Assembly: GCA_024277855.1 (NCBI GenBank)
Contig: JAJRUJ010000075.1
Span: forward strand, 1-64,000
Reading direction: 5' to 3'
DNA: 64,000 nt
Source of the DNA: Candidatus Zixiibacteriota bacterium
GTDB lineage: Bacteria > Zixibacteria > MSB-5A5 > WJJR01 > JAJRUJ01
The position numbers and the translations under genes were made by a program. This document shows, piece by piece, positions 35,341 to 43,916 of this stretch. Under the pieces are notes generated by a model. That model did no database searches. It was not told the DNA's origin and saw nothing but the letters and a program-made list of their open reading frames with translations. The stretch's first letter is position 1; every line of letters begins with the position of its first letter.

Positions 35341-38235
35341 CTATCGGGAATCCGAACCTTTTAATCCTTTATCTTTGGCTTTTAGAACTGCCTGGGCCGC
35401 CGCGAGACGGGCAATCGGCACCCGGTAGGGCGAACAGCTCACATAATCCAACCCGATTTTGTGGCAGAATTCAATCGTCGTTGGGTCGCCGCCATGTTCA
35501 CCGCAAATCCCGGTTTTGAGTTTTTTGCGGGTGGCGCGGCCTTTCGTCACCGCCATTTCCACCAGTTGCCCCACCCCGGCTTCATCAAGCGTTACAAACG
35601 GGTCGGCAGGGAGAATACCCTTCTCGACATAATAGCCGAGGAATTTCCCGGCATCATCGCGCGAAAACCCCATCGTCATCTGGGTCAGGTCGTTGGTGCC
35701 AAAACTGAAGAAATCCGCCTGCTCGGCCACCTGGTCGGCGGTGAGGGCCGCGCGCGGCACCTCGATCATTGTTCCGATCAGGTAATCGAGTTTCACCTTA
35801 TATTTTTTAATCATTGCCGTGGCGACTTGCTCGACCAACTGTCGCTGATTTTCCAACTCTTTTACCGAGCCGACCAGCGGGATCATTACTTCCGGCCGGA
35901 CTTTCTCACCGTTGCGGGTGAGTTCGCAGGCCGCGGCAAAAATCGCTTTGGCCTGCATCTCGGTAATCTCGGGGAAAGTAATCCCCAACCGGCAGCCCCG
36001 ATGTCCGAGCATGGGGTTGGCCTCGTGTAACTCCTCCAGCCGTTGCAGGATATGCTCGTTTTTCTTGATCTTTTCTTTGATCTCGAGCGATTCTTCGTAC
36101 CCCGCCTCGGCTTCCTGGGCGGTGAGTTCCTCGATCTCTTTTTTGACTGTCTCCCGGTCGGGAAGGAACTCATGCAACGGTGGATCAAGCGTCCGGATCG
36201 TTACCGGCCGGCCGGCCATTGCTTTGAAGATGCCCTTAAAATCAGCTTTCTGGTACGGCATTAATTTTTGTAACGCCACTTGACGCTCCTCGACCGAATC
36301 GGCCAGGATCATCCGTTGCATGTGCGCCAGCCGTTCTTTGACAAAAAACATATGCTCGGTACGGCAGAGGCCGATTCCCTCCGCGCCGAACTTGACTGCC
36401 TGCACAGCATCGGCCGGGGTGTCGGCGTTGGTTCGCACACCGAGTTTCCGCGTCTTGTCGGCCCACGACATAAAGGTGGCGAATTCGCCGGAAAGTTCCG
36501 GTTCAATGGTGGGCACTTCGCCAACCATTACTTCGCCGGTCGAACCATTCAAACTGATTATATCGCGTTCCCGGATCACCGTTGAGCCCACCGTAAAATT
36601 CTTCTTGGCCATGTTGACCCGCAGACTCTCGGTCCCGGCCACGCAGCATTTCCCCATCCCCCGCGCCACCACCGCCGCATGCGAGGTCATCCCGCCGCGC
36701 GCGGTGAGAATACCGACCGCCGCGGCCATCCCGTGGATATCATCCGGGTTGGTTTCCTGCCGCACCAGGATCACTTTGGTTCCTTTGGCCGCGCGTTTGA
36801 CCGCGTCATCCGCCGTAAAAACCACCTGACCCGACGCGGCGCCCGGAGAGGCGGCCAGACCATGGGCAATGACCAGCGCATCGGCGGCGGGATCGATCCG
36901 GGGATGCAGCAATTGGTCAAGGTCTTCCGGGGCCAGACGCATCAGCGCCTCTTCTTTGGTGATCAGTTTTTCTTTGACCATGTCCACCGCGATCTTCACT
37001 GCCGCCTGGACCGTGCGCTTGCCGGTCCGGGTTTGCAACATAAACAGCTCGCCGTCCTGGACGGTAAACTCAAAATCCTGCATATCCTTATAGTGCTTTT
37101 CGAGCCGCGTGGTAATGTTGATTAGTTTTTTGAATACCTTGGGCATTTCCACGCCCAATTGCGTAATCGGCTTCGGCGTGCGGATCCCCGCGACCACATC
37201 TTCACCCTGCGAATTATCCAGGTATTCACCGTAAAACTGCTTTTCTCCGGTTGACGGGTTCCGGGTAAAACCGACGCCGCTTCCCGAGGTCGGCCCCATG
37301 TTGCCGAAGACCATTGTTTGCACGTTGACCGCCGTGCCGAGTCCCCGCGGGATATTATTGAGTTTACGATAGGTGATTGCGCGCGGATTATTCCATGATT
37401 TGAAGACAGCGTCACGCGCCATTTCCAACTGCACATATGGGTCGTCGGGGAGCGCTTCGCCGGAGCGGCGGCGGATCAACCGCTTGAAATCAGAGATAAT
37501 CGCCTTGAGATCGTCGATCGGCAGCGAGGTGTCTTTTTTGACCCGCCGGGCCTCTTTTTTCCTGGTCAGGATTTTCTCGAATGCTTCTTTGTCGATGCCC
37601 ATCACCACATTGCCGAACATCTGGATAAACCGACGATACGAATCATAGGCAAATCGCTCATTGTTCGTCCGGGCGATCATCCCCTTGAGTGTCTTATCGT
37701 TCAGGCCGAGATTGAGTACGGTGTCCATCATTCCCGGCATGGAAAATTTTGCGCCCGAGCGCACTGAAACCAACAGCTGATTTTCCGGGTCGCCAAACGT
37801 CTGCCCGGTTAACTTTTCCAGGCGGACGATATATTCGTTGATCTGCGCCTTGATCTCACGCGGGATGCGCATGCCATTCTCATAAAACAACGTGCAGACG
37901 TCGGTGGAGATAGTGAAGCCCGGAGGAACGTTCAACTTGGCTTTGGTCATCTGGGCAAGACCGGCGCCTTTGCCGCCCAGGATATCTTTCATCCCACCAT
38001 CACCCTCGGCCTTCCCGCCGCCGAAGAAATACAAATACTGCCCCTCCAGTTTAACCTTCTTCTTTGTCGCCTTGGTCCTGGCGGGAGCTTTTTTCTTCGG
38101 TGCGTCGGTTTTTTTCTTCATTGATGTTTTTGTCTTCTTTGGTTTAGCCGTGGCTTTGGTTTTGGCTTTTTTCGTGCCGACCTTCTTCGCGGGTGTCTTG
38201 GTTTTCTTGGTAGATTTTTTCTTGGCCTTGGGCAT
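35341..38235 (-). CDS. ppdK: Pyruvate phosphate dikinase with lysine-rich N-terminal tail
   Basis: A 964-residue enzyme interconverting pyruvate, ATP and phosphate with phosphoenolpyruvate, AMP and pyrophosphate. The conserved enzyme starts at about residue 68 (YLYFFGGGKAEGDGGMKDILGGKGAGLAQM). The phosphohistidine motif GGMTSHAAVVARGMG and the C-terminal GICGEHGGDP and SCSPYRVPIARLAAAQA are intact. Residues 1-65 are an extra tail of Lys, Ala, Thr and Pro resembling histone H1 or bacterial Hc1 tails. A GAGGAGGG box just before the ATG at 38235 shows that this tail is very probably translated. The enzyme suggests pyrophosphate-linked glycolysis or gluconeogenesis. Confidence 0.96.
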   Translation of the reverse strand: MPKAKKKSTKKTKTPAKKVGTKKAKTKATAKPKKTKTSMKKKTDAPKKKAPARTKATKKKVKLEGQYLYFFGGGKAEGDGGMKDILGGKGAGLAQMTKAKLNVPPGFTISTDVCTLFYENGMRIPREIKAQINEYIVRLEKLTGQTFGDPENQLLVSVRSGAKFSMPGMMDTVLNLGLNDKTLKGMIARTNNERFAYDSYRRFIQMFGNVVMGIDKEAFEKILTRKKEARRVKKDTSLPIDDLKAIISDFKRLIRRRSGEALPDDPYVQLEMARDAVFKSWNNPRAITYRKLNNIPRGLGTAVNVQTMVFGNMGPTSGSGVGFTRNPSTGEKQFYGEYLDNSQGEDVVAGIRTPKPITQLGVEMPKVFKKLINITTRLEKHYKDMQDFEFTVQDGELFMLQTRTGKRTVQAAVKIAVDMVKEKLITKEEALMRLAPEDLDQLLHPRIDPAADALVIAHGLAASPGAASGQVVFTADDAVKRAAKGTKVILVRQETNPDDIHGMAAAVGILTARGGMTSHAAVVARGMGKCCVAGTESLRVNMAKKNFTVGSTVIRERDIISLNGSTGEVMVGEVPTIEPELSGEFATFMSWADKTRKLGVRTNADTPADAVQAVKFGAEGIGLCRTEHMFFVKERLAHMQRMILADSVEERQVALQKLMPYQKADFKGIFKAMAGRPVTIRTLDPPLHEFLPDRETVKKEIEELTAQEAEAGYEESLEIKEKIKKNEHILQRLEELHEANPMLGHRGCRLGITFPEITEMQAKAIFAAACELTRNGEKVRPEVMIPLVGSVKELENQRQLVEQVATAMIKKYKVKLDYLIGTMIEVPRAALTADQVAEQADFFSFGTNDLTQMTMGFSRDDAGKFLGYYVEKGILPADPFVTLDEAGVGQLVEMAVTKGRATRKKLKTGICGEHGGDPTTIEFCHKIGLDYVSCSPYRVPIARLAAAQAVLKAKDKGLKGSDSR

Positions 38236-38307
38236 ATGCCCTCCTCACCTATCTCCGCAATAAATATTATTCACCGAGGGATATTATTCTTTATCCGGGA
38301 GTCCGGA

Positions 38308-38451
38308 GCGCAGAGCTGGGTTGGGGCCGGATCGGCAAGCTGAAAGGGCTGTGATCGTACTGGCGCGAATCTTTGGTAAACGTGTTGTCTCCCCGGCCTG
38401 TCCGGAGGGCAGACGCGAGACATGGCCCTCAGCGAGCTTCCATCTCTGCGC
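38308..38451. other. Nested inverted-repeat element between the lysine-rich gene and ppdK
   Basis: About 144 bases fold as nested helices: GCGCAGAG (38308-38315) with CTCTGCGC (38444-38451); AAGCTGAAAGGGC (38337-38349) with 38425-38439 (GCCCT...AGCTT); TGTCTC (38386-38391) with GAGACA (38417-38422); and an inner CCCCGG/CCGGAGG hairpin. A further repeat, GTGATCGT (38351-38358), matches ACGATCAC (38462-38469), which overlaps the upstream gene's stop codon and would compete with the fold. It could be a structured RNA, a leader of ppdK or a palindromic repeat. No known RNA family was recognised, and the active strand is unknown. Confidence 0.5.
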
Positions 38452-38465
38452 CGGGCTAAGGACGA

Positions 38466-38750
38466 TCACATGGTAAACAACCGCTCTCCGGCGATAATTT
38501 TCTCCAGCATTCTGATGGTTTTCTCAACCGGCGCATGCATGAGATCGTGCGTGTTGAATGTCCCTTTGTAGGGGGACTGTGGCATGGCGGCTAATTCTTT
38601 GCGTCGTCTGGCCGCGGCGCCGAGCGCCTTTTTGGCGACAGATCCCGTCACTTTTGTTTTTTCACTTCTGGTGGTCGTTGTCTTCTTCTTGGGGGAAGAC
38701 GAAGTTCTGGCGGTGGAATTTGCTTTCGTCTTCTTCTTTTTGTCTTTCAC
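38466..38750 (-). CDS. Small lysine-rich, histone-like protein
   Basis: A 94-residue protein starting at GTG 38750, chosen because GGAGG lies 5 nt upstream. Residues 2-45 are Lys/Thr/Ser-rich (DKKKKTKANS..., SPKKKTTTTRSEKTK). The middle is AAARRRKELAAMPQSPYKG, and the end, HAPVEKTIRMLEKIIAGE, looks like one amphipathic helix. It resembles bacterial H1-like proteins in composition only. The folded-looking C-terminus may bind a partner, with the tail binding nucleic acid. It lies about 230 bases upstream of ppdK in the same direction, whose product carries a similar tail. Confidence 0.65.
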   Translation of the reverse strand: MKDKKKKTKANSTARTSSSPKKKTTTTRSEKTKVTGSVAKKALGAAARRRKELAAMPQSPYKGTFNTHDLMHAPVEKTIRMLEKIIAGERLFTM

Positions 38751-38820
38751 AGCCACCTCCGTGGGCAGTAGAGGGTCTCCTGACCGGCCTCTCTTTCCCT
38801 TGAAATCAGCATAACGATAA

Positions 38821-38849
38821 ATAATATAAAAAGTTACGTGAAAACTCAA
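38821..38849 (-). promoter_or_regulatory. Candidate promoter of the lysine-rich protein gene
   Basis: Read leftward, TTGAGT (38849-38844) and TATTAT (38826-38821) are spaced exactly 17 bases apart, about 70 bases upstream of the GTG start. Confidence 0.6.
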
Positions 38850-39450
38850 GGGCGAGTTTCGAAACCATCCTATTTAGTTAAGCGACCGTATGATTTTCAT
38901 AGCGTTAGGAAAATCAACAGATGTGCCAAACCCCTCTCTTCGTGGTTAAAGTTCTCGACTCCCTTAACTCAATACAACAACGTGGGTTAGGAGAACTGTT
39001 CTGCCAATGATCGCTGTGATATCAATATCCCCTCATCCCTCTGTGAGGCCCATTTCCCCAACCTGGTCTGCCGAATACGGCAAAAAATGCAGTCATAATC
39101 GCAGCTAACCGGTATCGACAAGCCCCCCTCTCGACCGTTGCTTCAAGTTCCCCTGCCACTATAGTATACAGCTTTTTTGACAAGATGTCTCCAGAAAATT
39201 GCAATTTGTGCTATTTTTCTCTTGCCGGGTTGGCTGGGGGGCTGGAAGGACCGGCAGTCCGGGAAAAAACCGACGTCGATAGTGTAAATCCGAGGATTTA
39301 AGAACCGGTCAGTACTGTAGGAAATGGCGGGCTTGCGGATTGTCGGGTGAGAAAAACGGTAGAATATGCGTCGATGATTACAAATGCCGCACTCTGCATG
39401 CCTGTCCGGGTGCCGATTCCCGGACAGACACGCAAATGCGAGCCGGTAAT
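38850..39450. other. Long intergenic region without a supported gene
   Basis: About 600 bases with lower GC than its surroundings. I see short inverted repeats (GATTTTC...GAAAATC near 38891-38915 and AAATCCGAGGATTT near 39288-39301) and a TTGACA at 39178-39183 with only a weak -10 partner. No open frame has a ribosome-binding site or recognisable product. A small RNA is possible but unsupported. Confidence 0.4.
39402..39427. other. Hairpin downstream of the ferredoxin gene
   Basis: CTGTCCGGG (39402-39410) pairs perfectly with CCCGGACAG (39419-39427) across eight bases. No T run follows on the leftward strand, so termination is only possible. Confidence 0.45.
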
Positions 39451-39684
39451 TTACTCGCCGTCGTCACCGATTGATTCATTGGGGCAGCCGTCCATCGCCT
39501 CTTTACAGGCCTCGAGTTCCTCGTCGTTTTCCGGCTGCTTATAGACGTACGCATGGTCTTCATCGTCATCCATTTTGAAATTGTCCTCGGCTACCGTGAT
39601 ACAAACTTGGCAGGCATCACAGGTTGAATCCACATAGAATTTTCCGGGGACATTTTCCGGTTGCTTGTCCTCGCGGTCGGCCAT
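39451..39684 (-). CDS. 4Fe-4S ferredoxin
   Basis: A 77-residue acidic protein. CDACQVC and a distal DGCPNESI carry a single-cluster ferredoxin pattern (C-x2-C-x2-C...C-P), as in Thermotoga and Desulfovibrio-type monocluster ferredoxins. GGAGGTGAG precedes the ATG. It is likely a small cytosolic electron carrier. It could donate to the double-cubane system's activase or to other low-potential enzymes, but it stands alone here, downstream of purA with about 300 bases between them that hold no other gene. Confidence 0.9.
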   Translation of the reverse strand: MADREDKQPENVPGKFYVDSTCDACQVCITVAEDNFKMDDDEDHAYVYKQPENDEELEACKEAMDGCPNESIGDDGE

Positions 39685-39980
39685 GGTGTCTCACCTCCAT
39701 CGTACCGGCTGTCTCCGGCCGGGCTGGCCGGTACAGCGGACTTTCGATTGTAGAGTACATGTTTCCTTGTTGGTTTCTTCAGTTTAACTTCCCGAAAACC
39801 GTCGCATTTGGCTCAATAAGAGCCGCTAAACTCCGTTATTCGGGTTACATCGTCACCTACATACGCAGTTTGGCGGCGAGTGATGGTCAAATTAGGCCGG
39901 GCGATATCATTGTTTGTCGATATCTCGACCGATTTACCGGTTCGTCATGCGGGTCTTGTGTTTATTAACCAAAAACGGAT

Positions 39981-41261
39981 CTATATTCGAATGATCGTCT
40001 CGTTGCGTCCCGCGCCGGTGGAGACAATACCCACTTTCGCCCCGGCAAATTCTTCGATAAACGATAGATATTTTTGTGCAGTGGCCGGCAGGTCCTCATA
40101 GCGTGTACAGCCGCTGGTGGGTGTGCCGCGCCAGCCCGGCAGGGTGGTATATACCGGCGTAAACGATTCCAATTTAAACATATCCGGCGGCATATGCTCA
40201 ATCGTTTCGCTCCCGGAAGTGTAAGCGGTACACACGGGGATTCCGGCGAAATCGTCGAGGACGTCCAGTTTGGTAATTGCCAAATAATCCAGGCCGTTGA
40301 CGCGGACCGCATACCGCAGGGCGACCAGGTCCAGCCAGCCGCAGCGGCGCGGCCGCCCCGTAGTCGTGCCGAATTCATGGCCCGCCCGGCGCAGCCGCTC
40401 GCCGATTTCATCGTCCAATTCGGTCGGGAACGGCCCGTTACCCACCCGGGTGGCATAGGCCTTGGACACCCCGATATACTCATCTACCACTTTCGGTGAA
40501 ATCCCAAGCCCCGTAAACGCCCCACCGACTGTATTATTCGACGAGGTGCAGTACGGGTAGGTACCGAAATCGATATCCAGTAAAATCCCCTGCGCGCCTT
40601 CCAGCAGGATCGTCTTGCCGGCACGCCAGGCCTGGTCGAGCATCAGCGAGGCATCGGCCAGCATCGGCCGCAGCCGCTCGGAGAGTTGCAAAGCGTCAGC
40701 GACGATTTTTTCGGTGGTCAGTCCGGCCGCGGTGATCGCGTTATCGGTGCGATTGTTGATGTCGTCGACATTGACCTTGACGCGCCGGGTCAGGATTTCC
40801 CGGTCAAGCAGACAGGAGGCCCGAATTCCCTGTCGTGATATTTTGTCGGCGTAACTCGGCCCGATACCGCGCATGGTGGTGCCGATTGCCCCGACGCCGA
40901 GTCGTTGTTCATTGCTCTTTTCCAAAATTTTGTGATACGGCATGACCAGATGAGCCGACATTGAGACTTTGATTCGGCTCTCCAATGAAATCCCGCGTTT
41001 GGCGAGAGCGTCAATCTCCGCGAAAAGCTGGGGCAGGTCGAGCACCATCCCGTTGCCGATCACGCAGGTGATATGCGGATGTAAGACGCCGGTGGGGATC
41101 AGATGCAACGCGAATGTTTCATTCCCGATTTTAACCGTATGTCCGGCATTGGCCCCGCCGGAATACCGCGCGACGATGTCGGCCTGTTCGCTCAGGACAT
41201 CGACGATCTTTCCCTTGCCCTCATCGCCCCATTGGGCGCCGACTACACAGCGGTTGGCCAT
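39981..41261 (-). CDS. purA: Adenylosuccinate synthetase
   Basis: A 426-residue enzyme that joins IMP and aspartate using GTP, the first committed step to AMP. The N-terminal QWGDEGKGKIVDVL P-loop, SGGANAGHTV, GTTMRGIGPSYADK, LEGAQGILLDIDFGTYPYCTSSN and TTGRPRRCGWLDL signatures are intact. Length is normal. It follows engB by 16 nt and belongs to the leftward run that begins with tig. Confidence 0.97.
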   Translation of the reverse strand: MANRCVVGAQWGDEGKGKIVDVLSEQADIVARYSGGANAGHTVKIGNETFALHLIPTGVLHPHITCVIGNGMVLDLPQLFAEIDALAKRGISLESRIKVSMSAHLVMPYHKILEKSNEQRLGVGAIGTTMRGIGPSYADKISRQGIRASCLLDREILTRRVKVNVDDINNRTDNAITAAGLTTEKIVADALQLSERLRPMLADASLMLDQAWRAGKTILLEGAQGILLDIDFGTYPYCTSSNNTVGGAFTGLGISPKVVDEYIGVSKAYATRVGNGPFPTELDDEIGERLRRAGHEFGTTTGRPRRCGWLDLVALRYAVRVNGLDYLAITKLDVLDDFAGIPVCTAYTSGSETIEHMPPDMFKLESFTPVYTTLPGWRGTPTSGCTRYEDLPATAQKYLSFIEEFAGAKVGIVSTGAGRNETIIRI

Positions 41262-41277
41262 GCGTTTTCCCCCGACA

Positions 41278-41844
41278 TCAAGTATTAGTTCTTATCCAGC
41301 TTAACACTTCGTTTTTTCCGATTTTCTTTGTGGCCGAGAACCAAACCGGTTTTGGGCCGTTGGTCAAAATCGAGGTGAATTCGCGCAACGACTTCTGCCG
41401 GCCGTTACCGGAAAGTTTATCCGCCTTGGTCAGCACCGGTAAATATGGCCGCCCCCATCGGCGTAGCCAGGCCCACCAGGCAAGATCCACCGCATCGGGT
41501 TTCCGCCGGCAGTCGAACAGGCAAACCAGTGCCTGGGGAATGTCGGGCCGGGCCAGATAGGCCTCGGTTAATTTTGACCAGGCATCCCGCTGGGTTTTCG
41601 ATACTTTGGCAAAGCCATATCCCGGCAGGTCGACAAAATAGTATTTCTCGTCGAGTAAAAACAAGTTCAGACAGCGGGTTTTGCCGGGTGTGCCGGATAC
41701 CTTGGCGAGTTTTTTCCGGCCGGTGAGGATGTTGAGCATCGTCGATTTGCCCACATTCGACCGGCCGGCAAACGCGATCTGCGGCCGGCCGTCGGACGGC
41801 ATCTCTTTCAGATCGTAGATCCCTTTGACGAATACCGCTTCCAT
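41278..41844 (-). CDS. engB: Ribosome-biogenesis GTPase EngB/YsxC
   Basis: A 188-residue TrmE-Era-like GTPase needed for large-subunit assembly. G1 is AGRSNVGKST (residues about 26-35), G3 DLPGYG, G4 TKADKL. The family-specific VSGTPGKTRCLNLFL switch stretch is present. It ends by simple run-out, close to purA. Confidence 0.95.
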   Translation of the reverse strand: MEAVFVKGIYDLKEMPSDGRPQIAFAGRSNVGKSTMLNILTGRKKLAKVSGTPGKTRCLNLFLLDEKYYFVDLPGYGFAKVSKTQRDAWSKLTEAYLARPDIPQALVCLFDCRRKPDAVDLAWWAWLRRWGRPYLPVLTKADKLSGNGRQKSLREFTSILTNGPKPVWFSATKKIGKNEVLSWIRTNT

Positions 41845-41923
41845 CGGTCGTTCTATCCGGTATCAGACTCGCATCTCATTCCCGGTCACACCACACCATT
41901 GTGCGGGCAGGCCCACTGGGTGA

Positions 41924-43204
41924 TCAGGCGGACTTTTTGGATTGTCTCTTGGCGTATTTGATTTTCGGCGGTCCCTCGCCGTGAACGACGTCAGCGGTAA
42001 CCACTACGCGGACAACATTGGCTTTCGACGGGATGTCGTACATGATATCCAGCATCGTCCGTTCCAGAATCGAGCGCAGACCGCGCGCACCCGTTTTATA
42101 TTTCCGGGCCTTCTCGACGACAACCTCCAGCGCCTCATCGGTAAATTCGAGGTCGACATCTTCCATCTTCAACAGTGTTTGATACTGTTTAAGCACCGCG
42201 TTTTCCGGCTTGGTCAGGATGGTCAAAAGGGCGTCTTTGTCAAGGTCTTCCAGCGCCGCGGCTACCGGCAGCCGTCCGACCAACTCGGGAATCAGCCCGT
42301 AACTGAGCAGGTCTTCGGCCTCGACCTGCGTCAGAATTTCCGCATCGGATAAATTTGTCGTTTGGGTGGCTTCCGTGTTGAAACCGACATGTTTTTTGCC
42401 CAGCCGCCGCTTGATGATCTTATCCAGCCCGACAAACGCCCCGCCGCAAATAAAAAGAATGTTGCGGGTGTCCAGTTTGATGTACGATTGCTCGGGGTGT
42501 TTGCGGCCGCCTTTAGGCGGGACATTGGCCACGGTTCCTTCCAGGATTTTCAACAATGCCTGCTGTACCCCTTCGCCGGAAACATCGCGGGTAATCGAGG
42601 GGTTGGCGTCTTTGCGGGCAATTTTATCCAACTCATCGATATAAATAATCCCCCGCTCGGCACGTTTCTGCTGGTAGTCGGCGGACTGCAGCAGCCGCAC
42701 CAGAATATTTTCCACATCTTCACCGACATACCCCGCCTCGGTGAGCACCGTAGCATCGGCAATACAAAACGGGACTTTCAACATCCGCGCCAGGGTCTGG
42801 GCGATCAGGGTTTTACCCGTGCCCGTCGAACCCAACAGGAGAATATTCGATTTATCCAACTCGATTTTCTCCTGCCACTCGGGGAAGAAAACCCGCTTGT
42901 AGTGATTATAGACCGCCACCGACACGGTCTTTTTGGCCTGTTGTTGACCGATCACGTGCCGGTCCAGGAAGGCGGTGATTTCGACCGGTGTGGGGAGTTT
43001 TTCCTTATTCAGGTCTTCAGCCGGTTCACTCTGGTCGGGAATTTGCAGAAGTTCGTAGCAGGTCGTGACACATTCGTCGCAGATCAATGCGCCAAGACCG
43101 GAAAACATTTTCCGGGCTTTGGCCGGCTCGCGACCGCAAAACGAACAGCGGTCCTTGAAAAACGCATCTTTGTCGACCGGCTTGCGCGGCTTTTTCCCCG
43201 CCAT
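41924..43204 (-). CDS. clpX: ClpX ATP-dependent unfoldase
   Basis: A 426-residue AAA+ unfoldase. The start at 43204 (MAGKKPRKP) has AAAGGAAAG upstream, although the frame is open further. The N-terminal zinc finger ([17 protein letters not shown]...CDECV), Walker [11 protein letters not shown], Walker [14 protein letters not shown], the pore loop GYVGEDVEN, sensor motifs and the [10 protein letters not shown] segment are intact. It partners with the ClpP encoded just upstream. The basic C-terminus ends in KKSA. Confidence 0.97.
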   Translation of the reverse strand: MAGKKPRKPVDKDAFFKDRCSFCGREPAKARKMFSGLGALICDECVTTCYELLQIPDQSEPAEDLNKEKLPTPVEITAFLDRHVIGQQQAKKTVSVAVYNHYKRVFFPEWQEKIELDKSNILLLGSTGTGKTLIAQTLARMLKVPFCIADATVLTEAGYVGEDVENILVRLLQSADYQQKRAERGIIYIDELDKIARKDANPSITRDVSGEGVQQALLKILEGTVANVPPKGGRKHPEQSYIKLDTRNILFICGGAFVGLDKIIKRRLGKKHVGFNTEATQTTNLSDAEILTQVEAEDLLSYGLIPELVGRLPVAAALEDLDKDALLTILTKPENAVLKQYQTLLKMEDVDLEFTDEALEVVVEKARKYKTGARGLRSILERTMLDIMYDIPSKANVVRVVVTADVVHGEGPPKIKYAKRQSKKSA

Positions 43205-43237
43205 GGAGCTTTCCTTTCCTGAGACTGCACATACAAA

Positions 43238-43259
43238 GGGCCGGAAATCATTCCGGCCC
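43238..43259 (-). terminator. Hairpin between clpP and clpX
   Basis: GGGCCGGAA pairs with TTCCGGCCC (43238-43246 with 43251-43259, four-base loop), with TTTG following leftward. The weak T run suggests partial termination or processing that could set the clpP:clpX ratio. Confidence 0.5.
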
Positions 43260-43292
43260 GATGGTTCTTTTATGCAAGTCAATATACGCCGA

Positions 43293-43889
43293 TTAAGATT
43301 CCGGCGAAACCTTCTTTTCATACACCTTGTCGATTATGCCATACTCCTTGGCATGCTCGGCGGACATAAAGAAGTTGCGGTCGGTGTCTTTTTCCACGGT
43401 GGCCAGGTCCTGTCCGGTATGCTTGACCAGGATCTTGTTCAACTGGTCTTTAAGCTCAAGCAATTCCTTGGCGTGGATTTCGATGTCCGAAACCTGTCCC
43501 TGGACCCCGCCCCACGGCTGGTGAATCATCACCCGGGCATTGGCCAGTGCCGCACGTTTCCCCTCGGCACCGGCGGTCAGCAGGATTGCACCCATCGAAG
43601 CGGCCATCCCCACGCAGGTTGTGGCGACATTCGCTTTGATAAATTGCATCGTATCGTAAATTGCCAGCCCGGCCGTAACCGACCCGCCGGGGGAATTGAT
43701 ATACAAAAAGATATCTTTTTCCGGGTCCTCGGCCTCCAGAAACAACAACTGGGCGACAATCAGGTTGGCGACATTGTCGTCGATTGGGCTGCCCAAAAAG
43801 ATGATCCGGTCTTTTAACAACCGCGAATAGATATCATAAGCCCGTTCGGCGCGGCCGGTTTGCTCGACGACCATCGGGATCAACGGCAT
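43293..43889 (-). CDS. clpP: ClpP protease subunit
   Basis: A 198-residue serine peptidase. The catalytic Ser sits in [11 protein letters not shown] and His in MIHQPWGG, with Asp in the KDTDRNFFM segment. [16 protein letters not shown] is intact. AAAGGAGA lies 8 nt before the ATG. Order tig-clpP-clpX is a classic chaperone-protease cluster. Confidence 0.98.
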   Translation of the reverse strand: MPLIPMVVEQTGRAERAYDIYSRLLKDRIIFLGSPIDDNVANLIVAQLLFLEAEDPEKDIFLYINSPGGSVTAGLAIYDTMQFIKANVATTCVGMAASMGAILLTAGAEGKRAALANARVMIHQPWGGVQGQVSDIEIHAKELLELKDQLNKILVKHTGQDLATVEKDTDRNFFMSAEHAKEYGIIDKVYEKKVSPES

Positions 43890-43916
43890 GTATGTTCTCC
43901 TTTACCTTTGTGTCGC

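Noticed and set aside
39022..39204. 60-codon leftward open frame in the long gap
   Set aside because: No ribosome-binding site, no motif and unremarkable composition.
42362..43222. 286-codon rightward open frame opposite clpX
   Set aside because: It is antisense to a clearly coding clpX, has no ribosome-binding site and no family resemblance; it reflects codon bias.
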